A stretch of 64,000 bases of DNA, taken from Tatumella citrea. GTDB lineage: Bacteria; Pseudomonadota; Gammaproteobacteria; Enterobacterales; Enterobacteriaceae. Below, piece by piece: positions 37,428-45,679 of the stretch. Location: positions 372,001-436,000 of the forward strand of contig NZ_CP015579.1 in NCBI RefSeq assembly GCF_002163585.1, read 5' to 3'. The position numbers were made by a program, and so were the translations under genes. The stretch's first letter is position 1, and each line of letters starts with the position of its first letter. The notes under the pieces are model-generated. The model was not told the DNA's origin. It searched no databases and saw only the letters and a list, made by a program, of their open reading frames with translations.

Positions 37428-39578
37428 TTAGTGGCCGGCAGAGGTTTTCACCCCGCCTTCCGGCACTGGCACATAAGGGGTTTCTTTATCTGTGCGCTGT
37501 GGGTTTTTGCCCGCTTCGCGCCAGATTTTTATCCCGTATATCAGGATACTGTAGACCACAATCAGGAACAGGATACTCAGCACCGCGTTGGTGTAGTTAT
37601 TCACCACAATATGCTGCATATTGCTGATCTGCTCCTGAGTCAGATTACTGCCGGTATCAATTCGCGCCTGATAAGTTCTCGCCATATAGAAAAAACCTTC
37701 CATTTGCGGATTGGTGCTGAACAGTTTCAGGCCTAATGCCCAGGTGGTACAGATAATCAGCCACACTGCAGGGACCAGCGGAACCCAGATATAGCGGGTA
37801 CGTTTCATTTTAATCAATACCACTGTACCCAGTGTCAGTGCCACTGCGGCCAGCATCTGGTTAGAGATACCGAACAACGGCCACAGGCTTTTGACTCCGC
37901 CCAGCGGATCGACCACTCCCTGATACAGCAGATAGCCCCACAACCCGACACAACCCGCAGTACCGACGATGGAAGCCGGTAATGAATTGGTTTTTTTCAG
38001 GAACGGTACGAAATTACCCAGCAAATCCTGCAGCATAAAGCGTCCGGAACGAGTACCGGCATCCAGTGCGGTCAGAATAAACAGTGCTTCGAACAGAATA
38101 CCGAAGTGATACCAGAACCCCATATCGGCCAGTGGCATAATTTTATGGAATACATCGGCAATACCGACGGCCAGAGTCGGGGCTCCACCGGCACGATTCA
38201 ACAGTGAAGGCTCGCCTATGTCTCTGGCGGTTTGCATAACCTGCTCCGGCGAAATCACAAAGCCCCAACTGCTGACGGTGGCTGCTGCATGAGCAGTCAC
38301 ATCTTTCAGCTGTGCCAGAATCATCGGAGCGTTTTCGCCACCCAGCTGATGCAGGTTAGGCATCGTGATCCCCAGTGCCGCCGGCGGCGTATTCATGGCG
38401 AAATAGAGGCCGGGTTCAATGATAGAGGCAGCGACCAGAGCCATAACAGCGACAAATGATTCCATCAGCATCGCGCCATAGCCAATAAACCGTGCATCCT
38501 TCTCATTAGCCAGCAGCTTCGGCGTGGTTCCGGAAGCGATAAGCGCATGGAAACCTGACACCGCACCACATGCAATGGTGATAAACAGGAACGGGAACAA
38601 TGCGCCTTTCCACAACGGCCCGGTACCATTAATAAACGGAGTAATGGCCGGCATTTTCAGGTCCGGATTGAGGATCACAATTCCGATAGCCAGCCCGATA
38701 ATAACGCCAATCTTCAGGAAGGTTGCCAGATAATCACGCGGGGCGAGGATCAGCCATACCGGCAGCAAAGCCGAGATAAATGCATAACCAATCAGCGCAA
38801 AAGTAATGGTGGTGTCTTTAAAGGTCAGTGCCGGTCCCCAGTAAGGATCGTGGGCAATTACCCCGCCAAACCAGATAGAAAGCAGCAGCAACACCAGGCC
38901 AATCAACGACACTTCCAGCACGCGGCCTGGCCGCAGATAACGCATATAAATGCCCATCAGCAACGCGATAGGAATTGTTGAACAGACCGTGAACACGCCC
39001 CACGGGCTTTCGGCCAGCGCTTTCACCACAATCAGCGCCAGTACCGCGAGGATAATAATCATGATCAGGAAACAGCCAAACAGGGCGATAGTGCCCGGTA
39101 CCCGCCCCATCTCCTGTTTAATCATCTCTCCGAGCGACTCACCGTTCCGTCGCGAAGAGAGAAACAGCACCATAAAGTCCTGAACCGCCCCGGCGAGCAC
39201 AACGCCGGCCAGCAGCCACAAGGTTCCCGGCAGATAGCCCATCTGGGCTGCCAGTACCGGGCCGACCAACGGGCCTGCTCCGGCAATGGCGGCGAAATGG
39301 TGGCCGAACAACACATAGCGGTTGGTCGGAACATAGTTCAGACCATCGTTATTCAGTACTGCCGGAGTTGCCCGCCCCGGGTCGAGCTGCATCACTTTTT
39401 GCGCGATATACAGACTGTAATAGCGATAAGCCACCAGATAGACCGAAACGGAGGCAACGACCAGCCACATGGCACTGATATGCTCACCACGCCGTAGTGC
39501 CAGCACGCCAAGGCAAAAGGCGCCTACGATCCCTAATATGACCCAGGGGACATGCCTGAGGATTTTGTGTTTGTCCAT
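37428..39578 (-). CDS. btsT: Pyruvate:H+ symporter BtsT (CstA family)
   Basis: A 716-residue polytopic membrane protein, exactly the E. coli BtsT length. The sequence follows E. coli BtsT closely from HVPWVILGIVGAFCLGVLAL through FGHHFAAIAGAGPLVGPVLA to the C-terminal TDKETPYVPVPEGGVK. It imports pyruvate and is induced by BtsSR. The ATG has a modest AGGTTAAT site. The regulator genes are here next to the target; in E. coli they are far apart. Confidence 0.97.
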   Translation of the reverse strand: MDKHKILRHVPWVILGIVGAFCLGVLALRRGEHISAMWLVVASVSVYLVAYRYYSLYIAQKVMQLDPGRATPAVLNNDGLNYVPTNRYVLFGHHFAAIAGAGPLVGPVLAAQMGYLPGTLWLLAGVVLAGAVQDFMVLFLSSRRNGESLGEMIKQEMGRVPGTIALFGCFLIMIIILAVLALIVVKALAESPWGVFTVCSTIPIALLMGIYMRYLRPGRVLEVSLIGLVLLLLSIWFGGVIAHDPYWGPALTFKDTTITFALIGYAFISALLPVWLILAPRDYLATFLKIGVIIGLAIGIVILNPDLKMPAITPFINGTGPLWKGALFPFLFITIACGAVSGFHALIASGTTPKLLANEKDARFIGYGAMLMESFVAVMALVAASIIEPGLYFAMNTPPAALGITMPNLHQLGGENAPMILAQLKDVTAHAAATVSSWGFVISPEQVMQTARDIGEPSLLNRAGGAPTLAVGIADVFHKIMPLADMGFWYHFGILFEALFILTALDAGTRSGRFMLQDLLGNFVPFLKKTNSLPASIVGTAGCVGLWGYLLYQGVVDPLGGVKSLWPLFGISNQMLAAVALTLGTVVLIKMKRTRYIWVPLVPAVWLIICTTWALGLKLFSTNPQMEGFFYMARTYQARIDTGSNLTQEQISNMQHIVVNNYTNAVLSILFLIVVYSILIYGIKIWREAGKNPQRTDKETPYVPVPEGGVKTSAGH

Positions 39579-39649
39579 AGATTAACCTGCTGTTTTATAT
39601 TGAATTATAGGATGACAGGGGTCACGTATTCATGACGCCGAAGACCTCG

Positions 39650-39672
39650 CACCGGCTCTTCCTTTACCGGTG
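39650..39672. repeat. Inverted repeat in the btsT leader
   Basis: CACCGG (39650-39655) and CCGGTG (39667-39672) form a perfect inverted repeat with an 11-nt loop, within the btsT 5' region. It could be a leader hairpin; no regulator is assigned. Confidence 0.35.
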
Positions 39673-39717
39673 GCTCTATCCTGACGATTTTTAGCGGCTG
39701 ACGGGAAGAAAAATGGC

Positions 39718-39745
39718 TAAGTGGTGATATGGCGAAGAGAGCGGT
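39718..39745 (-). promoter_or_regulatory. Candidate BtsR-binding direct repeats upstream of btsT
   Basis: On the btsT strand ACCGCTCT (39745-39738) and ACCACTTA (39725-39718) are separated by 12 bp. I recall the E. coli BtsR motif as two ACC(G/A)CT(C/T)A repeats with a spacer of about 13 bp; the second repeat fits fully and the first misses only the last base. The pair is about 140 bp before the btsT ATG. Confidence 0.55.
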
Positions 39746-40077
39746 TACCGGAGACATTGAACGGTTTCCGCCGCTGGCTGACATGGCGGTTTCTGTGATT
39801 CAGATCGCGCCAGCAGCGGGTGTCTGACGCCGCTGACGATATTCACAATGCTGAAAATGAAGCAGGCAAACTGCCCGTCAGGTAACTATCCGCTAACGTT
39901 AACCTGTTACAAGGCTGTCAGCGGTTTCCGAAACTTTGTTTTAAAGTGACGAAAGGGCAGCGTACTGTGCAGAATTTCTGCAGCGTTGCCGGGGCTCAAA
40001 CTGTGATCCAGCGCATTACGGATGAAAATAAATTGTTAAGTAGATCACAAAATACGAACAAACAGCCCCTGATAAAG

Positions 40078-40093
40078 TGTGACATGCATCACA
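40078..40093 (+). promoter_or_regulatory. CRP site 1 upstream of mtlA
   Basis: TGTGACATGCATCACA fits the CRP consensus TGTGA-N6-TCACA perfectly. E. coli mtlA is known for several CRP sites. Confidence 0.85.
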
Positions 40094-40150
40094 CATCAAT
40101 GCGGATCGGTCGCATCAAAAAGCACATTCTGTATTTTACTTCTGAATATC

Positions 40151-40166
40151 TGTGATTTAGATCACT
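40151..40166 (+). promoter_or_regulatory. CRP site 2 upstream of mtlA
   Basis: TGTGATTTAGATCACT matches the CRP consensus at all but the last base and lies 73 bp after site 1. Confidence 0.8.
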
Positions 40167-40194
40167 AAAAACACCCCCCACCCCTATGCTCGAC

Positions 40195-40210
40195 AGTGAC
40201 TCAGATCACA
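40195..40210 (+). promoter_or_regulatory. CRP site 3 upstream of mtlA
   Basis: AGTGACTCAGATCACA matches the CRP consensus apart from the first base. If TAGAGT (40248-40253) is the -10, this site sits near -60, a class I activation position. Confidence 0.75.
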
Positions 40211-40247
40211 AAAAATCCGCTCAATATTCGGACTGAAATCTGCGTGC

Positions 40248-40253
40248 TAGAGT
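40248..40253 (+). promoter_or_regulatory. Putative mtlA -10 element
   Basis: TAGAGT lies about 105 bp before the mtlA ATG, with no good -35; CRP dependence would explain that. The spacing to CRP site 3 supports it. Confidence 0.4.
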
Positions 40254-40356
40254 CCGCCTGAGCAGAGCAATTCTGATGTCTGAAAAGCGTCAGATCCAAA
40301 ACAAAAATTCATCGCGCTCTCTTATTTGCCAGCGCGTATCAATAAGGGGTGTTTGT

Positions 40357-42282
40357 ATGTCCTCATCAGATATCAGGATCAAAGTCCAAAGCTTTGGTCG
40401 TTTTCTGAGTAATATGGTAATGCCAAATATCGGGGCGTTTATCGCCTGGGGTATTATCACCGCGCTGTTTATTCCTACCGGCTGGTTACCAAACGAGACG
40501 CTGGCTAAGCTGGTCGCGCCAATGATCACTTATCTGCTGCCATTACTCATCGGTTATACCGGCGGGCGGCTGGTGGGTGGCGATCGCGGTGGGGTGGTAG
40601 GTGCTATCACGACCATGGGCGTGATTGTTGGTGCAGATATGCCGATGTTCCTCGGCTCCATGATTGCCGGGCCGTTGGGTGGCTGGGCTATCCGCTCCTT
40701 TGACCGTCTGGTTGACGGGAAAATTAAAAGCGGCTTTGAAATGCTGGTCAATAACTTCTCTGCCGGCATCATCGGGATGTTACTGGCATTACTGTCGTTT
40801 ATGGCCATTGGCCCACTGGTAGAAGGGTTGTCACACCTGTTGTCTGCCGGGGTCAATATCATGGTTCAGCATGACCTGCTGCCACTGACCTCTATTTTTG
40901 TTGAACCGGCAAAAATCCTGTTCCTGAATAATGCGATTAACCACGGTATTTTCTCACCACTGGGAATCCAGCAGGCCAGCCAGGTAGGCAAATCTATTTT
41001 CTTCCTGATCGAAGCCAACCCGGGTCCGGGGATGGGTGTACTGATGGCCTATATGTTCTTTGGCCGTGGTAATGCAAAACAGTCTGCGGGCGGTGCAGCC
41101 ATCATCCATTTCTTCGGTGGTATCCACGAAATTTACTTCCCGTATGTACTGATGAATCCTCGCCTGTTGCTGGCAGTCATTCTCGGCGGGATGACCGGCG
41201 TGTTTACCCTGAGCGTACTGCATGGCGGGCTGATTTCTCCGGCATCTCCGGGTTCTGTGCTGGCGGTACTGGCGATGACCCCAAAAGGTGCCTACTTCGC
41301 TAATATCTCCGCAATTATTGCAGCGTTTGCCGTCTCTTTCGTTGTCTCTTCAATCCTGCTGAAAACCAGCAAAGTAAAAGAAGATGATGATATTGAAGCA
41401 GCGACCCGCCGTGTGCAGGAGATGAAAGCCAGCTCCAAAGGCCAGGCTGTGGCAGCAACTGCTGCGCCTCTGCAGGATGATCTGAGCCATGTGCGCAAAA
41501 TTATTGTCGCCTGTGACGCCGGTATGGGCTCCAGTGCGATGGGCGCAGGAGTACTGAGGAAAAAAGTGAATGAAGCGGGCCTGCAGCATATTTCTGTAAC
41601 CAACACCGCTATCAACAACCTGCCTGACGATGTGGATTTGGTGATTACTCACCGTGATCTGACCGAGCGGGCAATGCGTAAAGCACCTCATGCACAGCAT
41701 ATTTCGCTGACTAACTTCCTCGACAGCGGGCTGTATAACGACCTGACAGCACGTCTGCAACAGGCAGGGCGAAGCGCAGAGCACCGTGAAAAAGTCAGCG
41801 ATACGCTGGCGGATAGTTTTGAGCCAACACCAGAGCATTTATTCAAACTGACCGCAGCCAATGTGTTCCTTGGCAACCATGCAGATAACAAAGAACAGGC
41901 CATTCGTTTCGTCGGTGAACAACTGGTGAAAGGCGGATATGTAGAGCCGGAATATGTTGCTGCCATGCTGGAACGCGAAAAACTGACCCCGACTTACCTT
42001 GGTGAGTCGATAGCGGTGCCACATGGCACGGTAGAAGCCAAAGACCGTGTACTGAAAACCGGCATCGTGTTCTGTCAGTATCCTGCCGGCGTGCTGTTTG
42101 GTGAAGAGCCGGACGATATCGCCAGGCTGGTCATCGGGATTGCCGCACGCAATAACGAACACATTCAGGTGATTACCAGCCTGACCAATGCGCTGGATGA
42201 TGACAGCGTCATTGCCCGACTGGCGACCACTACCAGTGTCCAGGAAGTGCTGGATCTGCTGTCCGGTCAGCCCGGCGCGTAA
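40357..42282 (+). CDS. mtlA: Mannitol-specific PTS enzyme IICBA
   Basis: A 641-residue membrane transporter (637 in E. coli) that phosphorylates mannitol to mannitol-1-phosphate during uptake. The IIC domain (1-about 340) starts SSDIRIKVQSFGRFLSNMVM and contains the GIHEIYFPYVLMNPR loop. The IIB phospho-Cys is in IVACDAGMGSSAMGA, and the IIA phospho-His is in SIAVPHGTVEAKD. ATG 40357 follows AAGGGGTGTTTGT and gives the E. coli N-terminus with one extra Ser; the frame extends upstream to 40276. Confidence 0.97.
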   Translation: MSSSDIRIKVQSFGRFLSNMVMPNIGAFIAWGIITALFIPTGWLPNETLAKLVAPMITYLLPLLIGYTGGRLVGGDRGGVVGAITTMGVIVGADMPMFLGSMIAGPLGGWAIRSFDRLVDGKIKSGFEMLVNNFSAGIIGMLLALLSFMAIGPLVEGLSHLLSAGVNIMVQHDLLPLTSIFVEPAKILFLNNAINHGIFSPLGIQQASQVGKSIFFLIEANPGPGMGVLMAYMFFGRGNAKQSAGGAAIIHFFGGIHEIYFPYVLMNPRLLLAVILGGMTGVFTLSVLHGGLISPASPGSVLAVLAMTPKGAYFANISAIIAAFAVSFVVSSILLKTSKVKEDDDIEAATRRVQEMKASSKGQAVAATAAPLQDDLSHVRKIIVACDAGMGSSAMGAGVLRKKVNEAGLQHISVTNTAINNLPDDVDLVITHRDLTERAMRKAPHAQHISLTNFLDSGLYNDLTARLQQAGRSAEHREKVSDTLADSFEPTPEHLFKLTAANVFLGNHADNKEQAIRFVGEQLVKGGYVEPEYVAAMLEREKLTPTYLGESIAVPHGTVEAKDRVLKTGIVFCQYPAGVLFGEEPDDIARLVIGIAARNNEHIQVITSLTNALDDDSVIARLATTTSVQEVLDLLSGQPGA

Positions 42283-42310
42283 ATCCCGTCTTCCTCAACA
42301 GGGGGGTATT

Positions 42311-42330
42311 CTGCCGGTTATTTCCGGCAG
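42311..42330 (+). other. Intercistronic hairpin mtlA-mtlD
   Basis: CTGCCGG (42311-42317) pairs perfectly with CCGGCAG (42324-42330) around TTATTT. It lies between mtlA and mtlD and may stabilise the mtlA message or dampen mtlD expression. Confidence 0.5.
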
Positions 42331-42377
42331 TACCTCTCTGATTTTCCTGGTTGTTAAGTCAAATTACGGGACAAATT

Positions 42378-43526
42378 ATGAAAGCATTACATTTTGGCGC
42401 CGGTAATATCGGCCGTGGCTTTATCGGTAAATTGCTGGCAGATGCCGGTATTCCGGTGACTTTTGCCGATGTTAATCAGGTGGTTGTCGATGCCCTGAAT
42501 GCCCGGGGGGAATATCCGGTACATGTGGTTGGTGAGCAGTCTAAAGTTGAGATTGTCAAAGGCGTCAATGCAGTCAACAGCACCAGTGATCAGGTTATTG
42601 CACTGGTGGCAGAAGTTGATCTGCTGACGACAGCGGTAGGACCACAAATCCTGGAACGGATTGCCGGTACTATCGCCAAAGGACTGGTGCAACGTAAAGA
42701 TAAGGGCAATACACAGCCGCTGAATATTATTGCCTGCGAAAATATGGTGCGCGGGACGACTCAGTTAAAAGGGCATGTACTGAATGCTCTGCCGGCGGAA
42801 TATCATAGCTGGGTGGAAGAGCATGTCGGGTTTGTGGACTCTGCAGTGGACCGGATTGTACCGCCGACAGAAGCCGGCAGCAGCGACCCGCTGGAAGTCA
42901 CCGTTGAGACATTCAGTGAGTGGATTGTCGATAAGACCCAGTTTAAAGGGCCACTCCCGGCAATTCCCGGCATGGAACTGACCGACAATCTGATGGCGTT
43001 CGTCGAAAGAAAACTGTTCACCCTGAATACTGGCCATGCGATTACTGCTTACCTGGGGCATCTGGCAGGCCATAAAACGATCCGTGATGCGATCCTTGAT
43101 GAGAAGATCCGCCATGTGGTTGAAGGGGCGATGCAGGAAAGTGGTGAAGTGCTGATCCGCCGTTATGGTTTTGATCGTGAAAAACATGCCGCTTATATCC
43201 ATAAAATTATCAGCCGCTTTGAAAACCCTTACCTGAAAGATGATGTTGAGCGGGTAGGGCGCCAGCCATTACGTAAACTGAGTGCCGGTGATCGCCTGAT
43301 CAAACCAACGCTTGGCACGCTGGAATATGAATTATCTCAGGACCATCTGGTTACGGGGATTGCTGCAGCATTGCACTTCCGCAGTGAGCAGGATCCGCAA
43401 TCGCAGGAACTGGCAGGTTTACTGACTAAGCAGGATGTTGCCGCGACCCTGGCCGAAATCTCCGGCCTGGATGCCGACAGCCCGGTGGTCAGGGCGGTAG
43501 TGAAGGCCTGGAACGCTATGGTATAA
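42378..43526 (+). CDS. mtlD: Mannitol-1-phosphate 5-dehydrogenase
   Basis: A 382-residue cytoplasmic NAD-dependent dehydrogenase, the same length as E. coli MtlD, that converts mannitol-1-phosphate to fructose-6-phosphate. The NAD motif [13 protein letters not shown] is at the N-terminus, and the catalytic region has [20 protein letters not shown]. The frame extends upstream to 42351, but ATG 42378 fits the family start. Confidence 0.97.
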   Translation: MKALHFGAGNIGRGFIGKLLADAGIPVTFADVNQVVVDALNARGEYPVHVVGEQSKVEIVKGVNAVNSTSDQVIALVAEVDLLTTAVGPQILERIAGTIAKGLVQRKDKGNTQPLNIIACENMVRGTTQLKGHVLNALPAEYHSWVEEHVGFVDSAVDRIVPPTEAGSSDPLEVTVETFSEWIVDKTQFKGPLPAIPGMELTDNLMAFVERKLFTLNTGHAITAYLGHLAGHKTIRDAILDEKIRHVVEGAMQESGEVLIRRYGFDREKHAAYIHKIISRFENPYLKDDVERVGRQPLRKLSAGDRLIKPTLGTLEYELSQDHLVTGIAAALHFRSEQDPQSQELAGLLTKQDVAATLAEISGLDADSPVVRAVVKAWNAMV

Positions 43527-43557
43527 TGGCCCCACGCTCCTCAGGGACGAAATATCA

Positions 43558-43578
43558 GGGCACAGCCTGGCTGTGCCC
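43558..43578 (+). other. Intercistronic hairpin mtlD-mtlR
   Basis: GGGCACAG (43558-43565) pairs perfectly with CTGTGCCC (43571-43578) around CCTGG, followed by the palindrome CCCGCGCGGG. There is no T-run, so it may attenuate rather than end transcription before mtlR. Confidence 0.5.
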
Positions 43579-43608
43579 GCGCGGGTGTTATCAGGTGGTA
43601 CTATTGAT

Positions 43609-44145
43609 ATGCAGGCACAAATGGAACAATCACAGGCTTTTGAGAATCGGGTGCTTGAGCGCCTGAATGCCGGGCAATCGGTAAGAAGCTTTCTGATAGC
43701 AACTGTCGAAATGCTGGCAGAAGCGGTGAATGTTCTGGTGGTTAAAGTGTTCCGCAAAGATGATTATGCGGTGAAGTATGCGGTAGAACCTCTGCTACTG
43801 GGGGATGGCCCGTTAGGTGAATTATCAGTGCGCCTGAAACTGATCTATGGCCTGGGGGTAATTAACCGCAATGAGTATGAAGACTGCGAATTGTTAATGG
43901 CGCTCCGTGAAGAACTGAATCATGACGGCAGCGAGTATCGTTTCACCGACGATGAAATTCTGGGCCCGTTTGGTGAACTCCATTGCGTTGAAGATTTACC
44001 ACCTCCACCGGATTTTGTCAGCGACGATGCCGGGCTACGTACTATGCAGCAGCAACGTTATCAGCAAATTGTCCGCTCCACGATGGTCCTTTCCCTGACA
44101 GCGCTAATCGCCCATATTAGCCAGAAACCTGCCTTTAAAAAGTAA
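43609..44145 (+). CDS. mtlR: Mannitol operon repressor MtlR
   Basis: A 178-residue repressor of mannitol genes in the MtlR family. The stretch MEQSQAFENRVLERLNAGQSVRSFLI and the later FRKDDYAVKYAVEPLL, LGVINRNEYEDCELLMALREELNHDG and FGELHCVEDLPPPPDF follow E. coli MtlR (cited here in parts). ATG 43609 is chosen; a GTG at 43573 would add 12 residues but lies within the preceding hairpin. E. coli MtlR has about 17 more residues at the N-terminus. It is third in the mtlADR operon. Confidence 0.93.
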   Translation: MQAQMEQSQAFENRVLERLNAGQSVRSFLIATVEMLAEAVNVLVVKVFRKDDYAVKYAVEPLLLGDGPLGELSVRLKLIYGLGVINRNEYEDCELLMALREELNHDGSEYRFTDDEILGPFGELHCVEDLPPPPDFVSDDAGLRTMQQQRYQQIVRSTMVLSLTALIAHISQKPAFKK

Positions 44146-44974
44146 CTTCTGTTGTTTATACCCGCCAGTTACCACGCCATAGCCTTATGCAGTATGAGCG
44201 ATACCTGACATTATCTGCTCTGACCGTTGCAGGCTAATGCTCCCTAAGGTGAATTTCCTGACATTGCAGATTTGCAATTTTTTTTGGTCAGGAATATTAC
44301 ATAAAACATTGATTTGTCCGGTTAATATGTAATTTTCCCAAAATTAAGCGTGACCTATGATACAGCTCACAAACCTGAATTTTTCGCTTGAGCATAAGGC
44401 TGAAAGTTTGTACTAATGCACAACAGCGAGCGGAGTCTGGCTGAAAGTAACCCTCTTACAGCCTGGTATAAGGATATAGCACGCTGATTTCACCAGGGCA
44501 GTTCCAAACTGCTTCCTTGTTAAGCTTGCTGATGATTCGTTTTACACGGTGGGTCGCACAGGCAATGGTTTTCCCCTAATAAAGGCTATCGCAGCCCCTC
44601 TGTAACCAGAATTATCGGCAGTTATTGCTTTCAGTGTTGAGGCTGGTTGCAGTTAGTCATCAGTATCCTGGCTTACAGAAGTGCATAGGCAGGGTAGCAA
44701 ACGAACTCTGAATAGTGTGCATGGCTGGCAGGTGAGTAATGATTAGCGGGGTTATACCTTTTTTAAAATTTCAGGTACCAGGTTCAGTATCCGCATGCAG
44801 TGTTAACTCCATAGCAGCAGGCAGTATTATCGACCGGAACTGATATATACCGGCCGGAAACCGTCCGTTACGGACATTTATGGAACTGTTTAAACGCTAC
44901 CCACAGCTACAGGGGGCGGCGAAAGCAGTATTAATCGGTGCTGATAACAGCACATTGACTAAAAGGACTTAACC
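44146..44974. other. Long intergenic region without a recognised gene
   Basis: About 830 bp with no convincing coding sequence. A 30-codon frame at 44880-44972 (MELFKRYPQLQGAAKAVLIG start) has no evident ribosome site. A hairpin GTCCG-TTA-CGGAC lies just before it. The middle of the region has no recognised insertion sequence or RNA. Confidence 0.45.
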
Positions 44975-45541
44975 ATGAAGTCAGCTATTTTAACTTCCCT
45001 CATCATCGCGGCAATGGGCTGCAGTCTGCCAGCAATGGCAGATTCCCATACTGTCTCACTGGGTTATGCCCAAAGTAAGGTTCAGGATTTTAAAAATATC
45101 CGCGGAGTGAATGCTAAATATCGTTATGAGTGGGATTCGCCGGTAAGTATTATCGGCTCGCTGACCTATATGAGCGGTAAGCGCAATAGCAGTACTGACT
45201 ATCCGGGGGTTGGCAGTGAAAGTAGCCATGCCGGCATGAAATATTACTCACTGTCGGCAGGGCCGGCCTATCGGATCAACTCGTATATCAGCATTTATGG
45301 CCTGTTAGGGATTAATTATGACAAGGCCGATTTTTCCTACAGTGAATCTTCAGTGTCTGGTTCAGGCTGGGAGTCATCCGGGAACAGCAAAAAGGCCGCT
45401 TTAATGTATGGCGCCGGAGTACAGATAAACCCGATGGAAAATATCGCCATCGATATCGGCTACGAAGGTTCAAGCTTTAAGGATGTGGAAAAGACTCTGT
45501 CGATTAACGGATTTAATATCGGTGTGGGATACCGTTTCTGA
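44975..45541 (+). CDS. Ail/Lom/OmpX-family outer membrane protein
   Basis: A 188-residue eight-strand beta-barrel protein. The signal peptide ends near AMA-DSH (about residue 22). Barrel strands include HTVSLGYAQSKV, GVNAKYRYEWDSPVSIIGSL, YYSLSAGPAYRINSYISIYG and the final FNIGVGYRF with a C-terminal Phe typical of outer-membrane insertion. Family members mediate adhesion or serum resistance. ATG 44975 is preceded by AAAGGACTTAACC. Confidence 0.88.
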   Translation: MKSAILTSLIIAAMGCSLPAMADSHTVSLGYAQSKVQDFKNIRGVNAKYRYEWDSPVSIIGSLTYMSGKRNSSTDYPGVGSESSHAGMKYYSLSAGPAYRINSYISIYGLLGINYDKADFSYSESSVSGSGWESSGNSKKAALMYGAGVQINPMENIAIDIGYEGSSFKDVEKTLSINGFNIGVGYRF

Positions 45542-45548
45542 TTCTGTT

Positions 45549-45568
45549 ATCCCGGCGTAAGCCGGGAT
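45549..45568 (+). terminator. Hairpin after the Ail/Lom gene
   Basis: ATCCCGGC (45549-45556) pairs perfectly with GCCGGGAT (45561-45568) around GTAA, 8 bp after the stop. No T-run follows, so termination strength is uncertain. Confidence 0.5.
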
Positions 45569-45679
45569 TATCGGTATGCGAAAGTGATGATCTGACCGCT
45601 CCTGACTCCAGGGCTGTCGGGTGATTATTTTTGATACCCATCGGCCCGGGACCGGCCGGTATTTTCGCAGGATGCGACG

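Larger units (their letters stand above)
39579..40356. other. Divergent intergenic region btsT/mtlA
   Basis: These 778 bp hold the control regions of both transporters. Besides the sites listed, a CRP-like half-site (TGTGA at 39794, followed by TTCAGA and TCGCG) could act on btsT. I see no gene; a short open frame at 39946-40155 has no family resemblance. Confidence 0.5.

Noticed and set aside
39946..40155. 69-residue open frame upstream of mtlA
   Set aside because: It covers CRP site 1 and has no family resemblance or ribosome site; regulatory DNA is a better reading.
43573..43608. GTG 43573 as the mtlR start
   Set aside because: It lies inside a strong hairpin and gives only 12 extra residues without the E. 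coli N-terminal sequence; kept as an alternative only.
44880..44972. 30-codon open frame before the Ail/Lom gene
   Set aside because: No ribosome site and no family; too short to support.
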